A stretch of DNA of 64,000 nt from JAQBVV01 sp965249205 (lineage in GTDB: Bacteria > Acidobacteriota > Vicinamibacteria > Vicinamibacterales > UBA2999): NCBI GenBank assembly GCA_965249205.1, contig CBDFLL010000006.1, positions 62,001 through 126,000 of the forward strand, read 5' to 3'. This document shows positions 44,486-53,386 of this stretch, piece after piece. Within the stretch, counting starts at the first letter, position 1. Each line of letters opens with the position of its first letter. The translations under genes were made by a program, and so were the position numbers. The notes beneath the pieces were generated by a model. The model was not told the origin of the DNA. It saw nothing but the letters and a program-made list of their open reading frames with translations, and ran no database searches.

Positions 44486-44685
44486 GGCGAAGCCTACAGG
44501 TTTGTAGAACGGGTTGCAGCAGGACACTGAGGATCGCCCCGCACTGCCGCACGGGTCACCGACTCAGCCATGCCCGCGGCGGTCCGGTGCCAGGAGGTGC
44601 CAGGAGGACAGGCCGACGGCGTCGTAGACATCGTTCGAAAGGTGGATACGATCTTTCACATGATCGTACGGAGCAGGACGGCCGG

Positions 44686-46611
44686 ATGACGGAACGGGGC
44701 GCAAGCGTGTCGGAGGCCGAGGAGGCCTTTGTTCACGAGGCCGAGCGCCAGCTCAAGGAAACTGGAACGCCGGACCGCGTGGAGGACGCGCCGGAAGCGC
44801 TCCCGGCGCACCCGGGGGCGTTCGTACGCTACTTCCTGGGCTTCTACACGTGGCCGCTGGCTGCAATGGCCGTTCTCGAGTTCGCGCAGGCGGCCAGCCA
44901 GATTCTGATCCCCAAGGCTCTTCAGCAGCTGATCGATTCCGCCACGCAACTCGCCGGGACCGACGGCGGATCGGTCTGGACGTCCCTCCAGGGTCCGCTC
45001 TGGTTTTTTCTTGTCCTTAATATCGGCATCCTGGTCTTCAGCCGGTCGAGCGGAGCGATCCTGGTGATGCTCGCTCCGGCGCTGCGACGCCGCGTGCGCC
45101 ACAGCCTGTATCGCTATCTCCAGAGTCATTCCCAGCGCTACTTTCTGGGCAACTTCGCCGGCTCGTTGGCCAATCGCATCGGCGAGGTATCGCTGGGCGT
45201 GAACCACTCGACGTGGACGGTGATGTTCGACTTCTGGCCCGTGACGGTGACGCTCGCGGTCACCCTCGTGCTGCTGGCCCAGGTCCACGCCTGGCTCGCG
45301 CTCGTGCTCGGGTTCTGGACACTGGGATACGTGGCCGTCTCCTACGTGCTCGCCAGCCGCTGTCGGGAGTATGCGAAAGCCTTCGCCGCCACCCGCAGCG
45401 CGGTGACGGGCAGGATCGTGGACGCGGTCACCAACGTGATGAGCGCGAAGCTCTTCGCTCGGATGGAGCACGAGCGCAGCTACCTCAGGCACTACCTCGA
45501 TCAGGAAGTGAAGGCCGCGCGGCGCACGTTCTGGTTCATGGAGCGGATGCGCTGGTTTCAGTTTGTGGCCACACTCTCCCTGCAGGTTGGCATGATCGTG
45601 TATGCGGCCCGCCTCTGGTTGGAGGGGGCCATTTCGGTGGGCTCATTCGCCATGGTGGCGAGCCTGCTGCTGATGGTGATCAACGACGTGCGCAATCTGA
45701 GCCGGCGGTTCCTCGAGTTCTTCGAGTACATCGGCAACATCACCGACGGCGTGAGCGTCATCATCCGGCCGCACGAGGTGATCGATGCCGTGGGCGCGCG
45801 CGACCTCGCGGTAACGGCCGGCGAAATCCGATTCGAGAACGTCGACTTCGCCTACCCGGGCGGCGTGCACGTTTTTCGCGGACTGACGTTGGCCGTGCAG
45901 CCCGGAACGCGGGTGGGCCTTGTGGGGTTCTCGGGGTCGGGCAAGTCCACGTTCGTCAACCTCATCCTCAGGCTCTACGACATCCAGGGTGGCCGCATCG
46001 TCATCGACGGTCAAGACATCCAGCGGGTGACCCAGGACTCGGTGCGACGAGCGATCGCGATGATCTCCCAGGAGCCGATGCTCTTTCACCGATCGCTCCT
46101 CGAGAACGTTCGCTACGGCCGCCTGGAGGCGACAGACGACGAGGTGCAGGACGCGGCGCGGAGCGCCCACGCGCACGAGTTCATCACGTCGCTTCCCGAC
46201 GCCTACGATTCACTCGTCGGTGAACGCGGCGTTCGGCTGTCGGGCGGACAGCGACAGCGCATCGCTATCGCCCGCGCCGTACTCAAGAACGCGCCCATCT
46301 TCTTTATGGACGAGGCGACATCGAGCCTCGATTCGGTGACCGAGCGACAGATCCAGGAGTCCATCGAGGTACTCATGCGTGGCCGTACGTCCATCGTCAT
46401 CGCTCACCGGTTGTCGACCATCGCGCATCTGGACCGGATCGTGGTGTTTCACGACGGCGCGGTCGTCGAGGACGGCACGCACGAGGAACTGCTCGCCCTG
46501 CGCGGGCATTACGCACGACTGTGGAGCATGCAGGCCGGAGGGTTCCTGCCCGAGCATGAGGATGAGTCCCGCGGGGTCGCGGTGGCACAGGGGCAGCCGG
46601 TGAAGTTATGA
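44686..46611 (+). CDS. ABC exporter, membrane and ATPase domains fused
   Basis: 641 residues. Six transmembrane helices between about 45 and 340 (for example WPLAAMAVLEF, VTVTLAVTLVLLAQVHAWLA), then the nucleotide-binding domain: Walker A GFSGSGKST (about 423-431), Q-loop ISQEPMLFH, signature LSGGQRQR, Walker B IFFMDEATSSLD, H-loop VIAHRLS. It would work as a homodimeric lipid, peptide or drug exporter. The ATG at 44686 follows CAGGACGG; the longer upstream frame is out-of-frame reading over pseudogene sequence. Its substrate is not evident from its neighbours. Confidence 0.92.
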   Translation: MTERGASVSEAEEAFVHEAERQLKETGTPDRVEDAPEALPAHPGAFVRYFLGFYTWPLAAMAVLEFAQAASQILIPKALQQLIDSATQLAGTDGGSVWTSLQGPLWFFLVLNIGILVFSRSSGAILVMLAPALRRRVRHSLYRYLQSHSQRYFLGNFAGSLANRIGEVSLGVNHSTWTVMFDFWPVTVTLAVTLVLLAQVHAWLALVLGFWTLGYVAVSYVLASRCREYAKAFAATRSAVTGRIVDAVTNVMSAKLFARMEHERSYLRHYLDQEVKAARRTFWFMERMRWFQFVATLSLQVGMIVYAARLWLEGAISVGSFAMVASLLLMVINDVRNLSRRFLEFFEYIGNITDGVSVIIRPHEVIDAVGARDLAVTAGEIRFENVDFAYPGGVHVFRGLTLAVQPGTRVGLVGFSGSGKSTFVNLILRLYDIQGGRIVIDGQDIQRVTQDSVRRAIAMISQEPMLFHRSLLENVRYGRLEATDDEVQDAARSAHAHEFITSLPDAYDSLVGERGVRLSGGQRQRIAIARAVLKNAPIFFMDEATSSLDSVTERQIQESIEVLMRGRTSIVIAHRLSTIAHLDRIVVFHDGAVVEDGTHEELLALRGHYARLWSMQAGGFLPEHEDESRGVAVAQGQPVKL

Positions 46612-46680
46612 CCGTTGGTGACGGCCGATTCTCTCGGCGACAGAACGCTGCAACTGTTCGGGATCGGTGATGTTGGACGG

Positions 46681-46829
46681 CTAGCGCGGATTTCGCTTGT
46701 ACCTGGCTGACGGTCCTGCTACCCGTGCGGGCCGTGAGCGGATATATGGCTGTGTATTCCCTGGGATCTGCGGACGCGAGCACCGATTTCGGTTCCTCGG
46801 GAGCCATGCGCTCATGAAATCCGCGCTAA
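46681..46829. mobile_element. MITE-like element, family A, copy 2
   Basis: 149 bp. CTAGCGCGGATTTC at the left and GAAATCCGCGCTAA at the right. The right third (GGTTCCTCGGGAGC ... TCATGAAATCC) matches copy 1 at 15233-15340; the centre is longer and different. The 100 bp between it and IS5 copy 2 show nothing recognisable. Confidence 0.65.
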
Positions 46830-46931
46830 ACGGCAGTATGACCGGCGGGAGCATCTGTGCCCGCCGCTCATGACTCCGGCCGCTACACTAGCGGAAACCG
46901 TTGCATCGACCGGTTGAATCGGCACGACTAG

Positions 46932-48226
46932 CAGGCTGCTGAAGAACCCGGGTGATCGGGCCGTTTTCTAAGGATCATGCGAGTCACCACCGACCGACAA
47001 CGGTGCGCACGGCTGTGCGCTGGCCCCGATCAAGGGGCCGGCGACACGCGCGGCCGGTGATCAGGGACACCTCGCCTCCAGATTCCGCAGCCGGACCAAG
47101 TTATAGACCGTGGCGGCGAAGGTAAGCTGCCAATCCACGAGGGCGACACCGCGATGCCGGAGTTTGCGCAAGCCGCCGACGGTCTTCATCCAGCCAAAGA
47201 CCTGTTCTACGAGTTTCCGTTTCCGCTGACTGACGTGATAGCCCGCATGCCGCGTGGTCCGGCCATCGATCGCACTCCAGCGGACCTTCTGAGCAACGTG
47301 GGGCGTGACGGCCCGGATACGGACAGCGGCCACAAAGCTTGCCACATCGTAGCCCTTGTCCGCCCCGACCGTGCTGCCCGGCGGCGCGCTGGCCTCCAGC
47401 AACAGCGCCGCTGCCTCGCGTTCGGCGGTCCCCGTCGCGTGAGTCGCGCAGACGTTGGCGACAAGTCCCTGTCGATTGTCCAGCAGCACGTGGCCCAGAT
47501 ACGCCAGCTTGGCTTCCTTCCCCTGGCCCTTCCGAGGCAGCATCGCCTCCGGATCGGTCGTCGACTGGTGCGTGTCGTTGCGCCGCCGCTCCCCGTGGAA
47601 GTTGACCGTGGGATTCCCGGGGTCATCGGGCGGGTCGCTCTCCGCCGCGTCCCGGCACCGAAAGCTCTTCAGGCTGGCCCACGCTTCCAATTGGGTCCCA
47701 TCCACAGTGAAGTGTTCGTCCGAGAGCAGCCCGGCCGCCCGCGCGTGGGCCTGCACCGCATCAAAGAAGGCGGCCGCGAGATCGCCCGCCAGCAGCCGGT
47801 CGCGATTCTTGGTAAACGTGGTGGGATGCCAAACCGGGTCGTCCAAATTCAAGCCCACGAACCAGCGGAACAGCAGGTTGTAATTGAGCTCTTCCATCAG
47901 CAGCCGCTCGCTCCGCACCGTGTAGAGCACCTGCAGCAACAACGCGCGCAGCAGCTGTTCCGGCGGGATCGACGGACGCCCTGTGTTGGCGTACAGGCCG
48001 GCGAACCTGCGCGACATCGTTCTCAGCGCTTCGTCCGTCAGCGCGCGAACCGCGCGGAGCGGATGGTCGGCTGGCACGCGCTGTTCCGGCGACAGGTAGC
48101 TGAACATGTGAGTGCTTTGCTCATCGTGTCCGCGCATGATGGGGCTCCCTTCAGCGGTGTTGGGAGCATGGTAGTACGCCGGGATCGATCTGTCGATCCC
48201 ATTTCACGGAGTTTTTCAGCAGCCTG
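46932..48226 (-). mobile_element. IS5-type insertion sequence, copy 2
   Basis: Same 1295-bp element as copy 1 in opposite orientation, with CTAG on both sides (46928-46931, 48227-48230). It sits 32 bp before the Sel1 gene start, so it has probably displaced that gene's promoter. Confidence 0.93.
47061..48137 (-). CDS. IS5-family DDE transposase (copy 2)
   Basis: 358 residues, identical in protein sequence to copy 1; intact DDE motifs (VDGTQLEAWAS, GADKGYD, LVEQVFGWMK). Confidence 0.93.
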   Translation of the reverse strand: MRGHDEQSTHMFSYLSPEQRVPADHPLRAVRALTDEALRTMSRRFAGLYANTGRPSIPPEQLLRALLLQVLYTVRSERLLMEELNYNLLFRWFVGLNLDDPVWHPTTFTKNRDRLLAGDLAAAFFDAVQAHARAAGLLSDEHFTVDGTQLEAWASLKSFRCRDAAESDPPDDPGNPTVNFHGERRRNDTHQSTTDPEAMLPRKGQGKEAKLAYLGHVLLDNRQGLVANVCATHATGTAEREAAALLLEASAPPGSTVGADKGYDVASFVAAVRIRAVTPHVAQKVRWSAIDGRTTRHAGYHVSQRKRKLVEQVFGWMKTVGGLRKLRHRGVALVDWQLTFAATVYNLVRLRNLEARCP

Positions 48227-48258
48227 CTAGTCTTTCCTTTGCAACCAGGAGGCTTCTG

Positions 48259-48954
48259 ATGCGACGGCGCTTCATGACTCGATGGTTTGGCGTTCTCGGT
48301 GTGACCCTCGCGTTGGTGGGTCTGATCGACCAGGGTGTTGTGAGCGCCCAAACGCTGGCTGAGACTCAACAAAGAGCGGAACAGGGTGACGCCGACGCTC
48401 AGTACATCCTCGGCGTCAGTTATGCCGCCGGGGAGGGCGTGCCGCAGGATTTCGCCCAAGCGGTGGCCTGGGTTCGCAAAGCGGCGGACCAGGGCCTCGG
48501 CGCCGCGACGTTCAACCTCGGTTTCATGTACGCCACCGGGCTGGGCGTGCCGCAGGACGACGCCCAAGCTGTGGCCTGGGTTCGCAAAGCGGCGGACCAG
48601 GGCCACGCCGGCGCGCAGATCAGCCTCGGCTTCAGGTACGCCACCGGGCAGGGCGTGCCGCAGGACGACGCCCAGGCGATGGCGTGGTATCACAAAGCGG
48701 CTGAGCAGGGCCGCGCCACCGCGCAGTTCAACCTCGGCGGCATGTACGCCACCGGGCAGGGCGCGCCGCGGGACTACGTGGAGGCACACAAGTGGAACAG
48801 CCTCGCAGCGTCACGAGCCACAGGTGATGCTCAGAAACAATATGCACAGAACCGTGACGCACTAGCTCAGCTGATGACCCCGGCGCAGATCGCCGAGGCG
48901 CGGCAACGCGCCGCCGAGTGGCAAGCGGCCTTTGAGCAGCGGCAGGCTGAGTAG
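48259..48954 (+). CDS. exported Sel1-like repeat protein
   Basis: 231 residues with a signal peptide (LGVTLALVGLIDQGVVSA) and four 36-residue Sel1-like repeats (about 38-180) of the type 'AQYxLGxxYATGxGVPQDDAQAVAWVRKAADQG' (two adjoining landmarks). The DNA of the repeats is itself near-identical at a 108-bp period, so recent unit duplication is likely. A helical C-terminal tail follows (TPAQIAEARQRAAEWQ). Sel1 proteins are scaffolds for protein-protein contact. AGGAGG lies 8 nt before the ATG. IS5 copy 2 lies immediately upstream. Confidence 0.88.
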   Translation: MRRRFMTRWFGVLGVTLALVGLIDQGVVSAQTLAETQQRAEQGDADAQYILGVSYAAGEGVPQDFAQAVAWVRKAADQGLGAATFNLGFMYATGLGVPQDDAQAVAWVRKAADQGHAGAQISLGFRYATGQGVPQDDAQAMAWYHKAAEQGRATAQFNLGGMYATGQGAPRDYVEAHKWNSLAASRATGDAQKQYAQNRDALAQLMTPAQIAEARQRAAEWQAAFEQRQAE

Positions 48955-49006
48955 GCTGCATAAGGGCGAGAGGCACTGCGCGCGGGAGAGGTCCTGCCTA
49001 GCGGCT

Positions 49007-50051
49007 CGTGCTTATCCGGTTGTTTCAGCAAGCCACCACCGGTAGTGTATCGGCGTGGCGCGCCCGTCGTTTCCGAAGAATCTCCGGGAGTTTCAGCGGC
49101 AATTTGCGACCGCCGAGGCCTGTCAGGACTACTTGGCGGCGTGCCGCTGGCCGGACGGCTTTGTGTGTCCCCGGTGCCGGCACGCGCGCGGCTATCGCCT
49201 GACCACACACCGGCGCTGGCAATGTGCGGCGTGCCGGTATCAGGTGTCGCTGACCGCCGGGACGATTCTCCACAACACGAAGACGCCGCTCCTGGTGTGG
49301 TTCTGGGCGGCCTATTTGACGGTTACCGACAAGCGGGGCCTCTCGGCGCTCCTGCTGCAGCGGCAGTTGGGCCTGCGGCGGTACGAAACGGCGTGGCTGC
49401 TGTTGCACAAGCTGCGGCGCGCGATGGTGAACGCGGGGCGGGAGCCCTTATACGGCGACGTGGAGATCGATGACACCTGGGTGGGCGCGCCCCAGGCCGG
49501 CCTGCGCGGCAGTCGCCAACTCAAGGGGCGGAAAGCCGCGCTGGTGCTGGTGGCGGTGGAACGACGCGGGGATCGGTCGGGTCGGGTCCGCATGTCCGTG
49601 ATCCCGAACTTCAAACAATCGACGATGCTCGCGTTCGTCACTCACCACATTGCGCCGGGGGCGACGGTCTACACCGACGGGCTGAAAAGTTTCGATGGGC
49701 TCCAGGCCGCTGACGTGAGACACGTCGCCCGCCCGCAACCGATCCGGAGCGCCCTGCACAGGGGGGGTGCCCTCCGTCGTGCCTTTGGCCGACCGCGTCA
49801 TCGGCAATTGCCAACAGTGGTTGATTGGCACGCACCACGGCGTCAGCAAGGCGCAACTACAGGTCTACCTCGATGAGTTCGTGTTTCGGCACAATCGGCG
49901 GCGGCACCCGATGGCCGCCTTTCAGACCCTGCTGGGCCTGGGGACCGGACGGACGCCCACGCCCGCCCGACGGATTCGCGGCGCGCAGGACGTGCGCCCC
50001 CCAGGCTGATCGCAAGATATAGGGGTTAGCTGAAACAACCGGATAAGCACG
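49007..50051 (+). mobile_element. IS1595-family insertion sequence, copy 2
   Basis: 1045 bp with the same CGTGCTTATCCGG ends as copy 1 and inverse orientation. One base longer because of a seven-G instead of six-G run. Flanks AGCGGCT and AGCGGCC give only an imperfect 7-8 bp duplication. Confidence 0.9.
49055..50009 (+). pseudogene. IS1595-family transposase, frameshifted at a G-run (copy 2)
   Basis: Identical to copy 1 up to 'PIRSALHRG' near residue 238. Then seven G (49771-49777) instead of six shift the frame, giving a stop at 49876; the correct frame continues to 50009. The transposase is inactive unless the ribosome or polymerase slips on the G-run. Confidence 0.85.
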
Positions 50052-50057
50052 AGCGGC

Positions 50058-50075
50058 CTAGTGTTTAGGAATCCC
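50058..50075. repeat. family C palindromic repeat, left arm only
   Basis: CTAGTGTTTAGGAATCCC follows IS1595 copy 2 directly. The right arm is not found in the next 100 bp. Confidence 0.5.
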
Positions 50076-50140
50076 AGCTTCGGCCGCGCCCCGGCGGCCC
50101 CTTGCTATCAGTGAGCCACCACGACGGGTTCTATTCCGCC

Positions 50141-50245
50141 TCACGCAGTGATGACAACTTCCCCTCGCGCGTACCCCTCTTCCAGGTAGCGGATTACCTC
50201 GGGTACCTGGCTGAGCGGGTAGGTCCGCAGAGTTTCAGAGGGCTT
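50141..50245 (-). pseudogene. C-terminal fragment of an MDR alcohol dehydrogenase
   Basis: The minus strand reads LRTYPLSQVPEVIRYL, then EEGYARGEVVITA and TGA. This is the usual end of quinone-oxidoreductase-like MDR proteins. It is different from the split dehydrogenase at 34549-37271. Confidence 0.65.
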
Positions 50246-50265
50246 GGGCTCACGACAGTCTCGAC

Positions 50266-50530
50266 TCACCGACCGTACAGCTGGACCAGCAAGCGGTCGA
50301 TTTCTGGATCCCCGCGATACTCCTCCAGAATGTGAAGGCACGAGGCGTTCACAGTGAGCGGCGGTGTCACCTCAGTGATGGCCGTCGCTAGCGTGCGGCG
50401 TATCGCCGGAACATCGCGCAGACCAGCGTAGATCGACAACGGCGCAAATGCGGGCACGTACTCACCGCGCGAGCCGCGATCCGCGAGTTCGACGAGCAGG
50501 CGGCTCGCCTCGTCGCGGCGTACGGCCGTC
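50266..50530 (-). pseudogene. C-terminal fragment of a helical (TPR-like) protein
   Basis: The minus strand reads RRDEASRLLVELADRGSRG, YVPAFAPLSIYAGLRDVP and DPEIDRLLVQLYGR before the stop. This resembles the ends of TPR-containing kinase or adenylate-cyclase partner proteins in which helix pairs close with 'DPRFxxLLxRLG'. The rest of the gene is missing. Confidence 0.45.
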
Positions 50531-50546
50531 CGATCATGGGAGATAC

Positions 50547-51932
50547 TCACATCACACCATCCATGAACTTGGTTCTCAGGGCGTCGCGATCGACTTTCGC
50601 GCCCCGCAGATAGACCTGAGAAATACGCCTGGTGTTGTTGATGTCGTCCAGGGGGTTCGCGTCGAGCACCACGAATGACGCGCTCTTTCCTTCGGTCACG
50701 GTCCCGAGATCGTCGAGTCCGAGGATCCTGGCGTTCACACTCGTGGCTGCCATGATCGCCTCCATCGGACTGAGCCCGCAGGTGACCATGTCCCTCATCT
50801 CGGTATGTGCTGTCCAAGCAACGTTGAACGCAACCGACACGGCGCCGGAGTCCGTTCCCAGGCCGATGGCCATTCCGGCTTCGTGCTTCTTCACGAGATT
50901 GCGGCACTGAAGCGAAAAGAACAGAGCTCCTGGGTCATCAGGGCCTGCAGCCTGCCGGTTCTCGATCTCCTCCCGTAGCCTCTCTATCTCGAACGCCGGC
51001 AGCGTCTCGCTCAGCCAGGACATGTCGTCCATAGTCAGAAGATTGCCGGGAAGGTTCGGAAGGGTCCACACTTCCGGGTATTGCCGAACCAGCGCCAGTT
51101 ACTCGTCGTCCACGTCCCGGTCGCGGACCGAGTGTGCGAATCCGTCAATCCCGGCCCGAAGCAGGTCCTTCGCATCGGCCAGGGCGCTCGTTCTTCCCAC
51201 ATGTGCGACGACTTGCATTCCGTAGGAGTGCGCTTCATCGATGATCGCGCGGTACACGTCTGGTTCGAGCTGGGGCACCGCGCCGCCTCGACTATCGACC
51301 CACACCTTCACGATCTGGACGCCGTGGCTGTGAAGCTCCTGCACCGCCGCCCTTCCCTCTTCCTCGTTAATCGCGCCACGCGGAATCCCGAGGAGGTGAG
51401 CGGATTGCGGCCCCCCTGTGGGTGTGGCCGCGATTCCGCGACCCGATGTGAGGAAGAGCGCCGCGTTCGGAATCACCTCATCCCGCAGCTGGAACGCGAG
51501 TGGCTCGTCGAACTCGAGGCCGAGGCTCATTGTGGCGCCCACGCCGTGGTACGCAGTTCGCTCGAGATGCTCCACGAGGTTCTCGCGGGTGTAGTTCTCG
51601 GTGCGGTTCGTCCCGGCTTTGATATTCGGAAGCCCAATGTGCTGGTGAGCGTCGATGAGCGCCGGGATCACGGTCTGACCGGACAGATCCACCCGCGCAG
51701 CCCCTTCCGGCGGCTCCGCTTCACCCTGTCGCCCCACCCAGGTGAAGGTGTCCCCTTCGACGAGGAACGCGGAGTTCTCGATGGGTGTGCTGCCGCCCCC
51801 CCCAATCAGGCGGGCACCTTCGAACCACATCACATCTCCCGACGCAGCGGGGATCTCGGTGCCCGGCGAGCAGGCAGCGACGCCACAGCACAGCAGGAAG
51901 GACAAGAAGGAAAGTGTTGCGTACCGTGACAT
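50547..51932 (-). pseudogene. exported amidohydrolase lipoprotein with an in-frame nonsense codon
   Basis: From ATG 51932 (GAGGAGG 7 nt upstream) the protein has a lipoprotein signal (SFLLCCGVAACSPG) and the amidohydrolase metal motif DAHQH. The frame is stopped by TAA at 51101-51099 and then continues in the same frame: 'LALVRQYPEVWTLPNLPG', GLGTDSG (late metal-site strand) and LGTVTEGKSASFVVLD to the stop at 50547. The codon before the stop is GAG, and one base change (for example TTA to TAA) would explain it. Without the stop it would be a complete imidazolonepropionase-like hydrolase of about 460 residues. Confidence 0.8.
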
Positions 51933-52041
51933 CGCAGCCTCCTCGGATCTCGTTGACGTCGGACAAACAGCCACACGCTTGCGACCGCGGGCACAAAGAT
52001 AGCGCACCCCCGCCTAGAAACAGTAGTCGCTCACGCGCGAG

Positions 52042-52993
52042 TCAAGCTTGGTCTGGTTGCCTCATTTCCTGCCACATCGTATTGGTCCGCATCATCGCGT
52101 TGAGGATCGTCAGGAGCTTTCGCATGCAGGCGATGAGGGCGACCTTCTTCGGCTTGCCGGCGGCGACGAGGCGAAGGTAGAAGACGCGAATGACCGCGTT
52201 GCGTCGGGTGGCGACGAGCGCGCCCATGTATAACACGGCGCGGACCGGCGCGCGGCCTCCCCAGGCGACGCGCTTCCCTCGGTGGGTGCCGCTGTCACGC
52301 GCGAGGGGCGCGACGCCGACAAGCGCGGCAATCTGCTTGCGATTCAGCCGGCCGAGTTCAGGTAGGTCGGCGAGGAGCGTGCGGCTGACCACGGGACCGA
52401 TGCCGGGGACAGTGCGGAGCAGATTCTCCCTCGCCCGCCAGGCGGGGCTCTTTTGGATCGTGTCGTCGAGATCGCGATCGACGGCCGCGACCCGGCGCTC
52501 GAGCCAGCGGATATGGCGGGTGATCTCTTGGCGAATGGGCGCCCCGGCATGCTCCAGGCGATTGCGTTCCGCGGTCAACATGTCTAAGAGCTGCCGGCGA
52601 CGGGTACTGAGCGCCGCGAGCGGCTGCAGGACCGCATCCGGCACCGGCCGCGGCGCGGGCTGCACCCGTTCGGCAAAGAGCGCGAGCAGCTGCGCATCGA
52701 GGCGGTCCTTTTGCCAGCTGCCCCGTGGCTTTGCCGAAGTCGTGCACCTGGCGCGGATTCGCCACGACGACGGGGAGGGCCGCCGCGGCGAGCGCCACGA
52801 CGAGCGCGGTTTCGTAGCCGCCGGTCGCTTCCAGGACGATCAGACGCGGCGCCAGGGCGCGGAGACGATCGACGGTGGCCGCGATGCCAGCGGTCGCATT
52901 CAGCGCCGTCCACGACGTGCCCGCCGGGCGGCAGGCCACCACGAAGTCGGCCTTCGCGATGTCGATGCCCACGAAAATCGGAGTCGATGTCAT
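52042..52993 (-). pseudogene. IS110-family transposase, frameshifted
   Basis: ATG 52993 (GGAGG 5 nt upstream) opens MTSTPIFVGIDIAKADF, with the RuvC-like aspartate. The frame is lost at 'GQLAKG' near 52715, where the family has AKTDRLDA; the other frame continues with RLDAQLLALFAERV and the Tnp_20 domain (GIGPVVSRTLLADLPELG, AALVGVAPLARDSG) to 52042. Two bases appear to be missing at an A-run. The element's borders are not clear; about 150 bp of hairpin-rich non-coding sequence precede the gene. Confidence 0.85.
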
Positions 52994-53208
52994 GAGAACC
53001 TCCAGGTCAGACAGATCCGTCTTGGCCCGGCCTTGCAGATACGGGGTCGCACCCCCTGGCAACTGTACGGGCTCACGGACGAGCCGCCAACGACGCCCTC
53101 GCTATCTCACGGTCTGGGTGACCGAGGTCCTTTCGAGCTGTCGTCAGCGGATGGGCGGATCCTAGATAGACCGTCCGGAATCAAGATACAAGGTCCCTGT
53201 ACACGGCC

Positions 53209-53278
53209 TACTGTTTAGGAATCCCGGCTCCAGCGCCCTGGAAGCCCTCCCGCGCGGATTGCTAAACACTGCGCGACA
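53209..53278. repeat. family C palindromic repeat, complete copy
   Basis: Left arm CTACTGTTTAGGAATCC, right arm GGATTGCTAAACACTGCG, about 33 bp between them. GTACACGG before the left arm is shared with the copy at 60925. Confidence 0.6.
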
Positions 53279-53355
53279 AGGGAGGATTAGCCGTGAGGGG
53301 CTACGGCTCCCCACCTCCGGCGAGTGCGAGTGCTCGGGTCTACTTTCCTCCCTGC

Positions 53356-53361
53356 TATAGT
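53356..53361 (+). promoter_or_regulatory. -10 element of the SLC13 permease gene
   Basis: TATAGT lies 25 nt before the ATG at 53387. A convincing -35 is not seen. Confidence 0.35.
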
Positions 53362-53386
53362 GGCCTCCGCTCGAGAGTGCTCCAGT

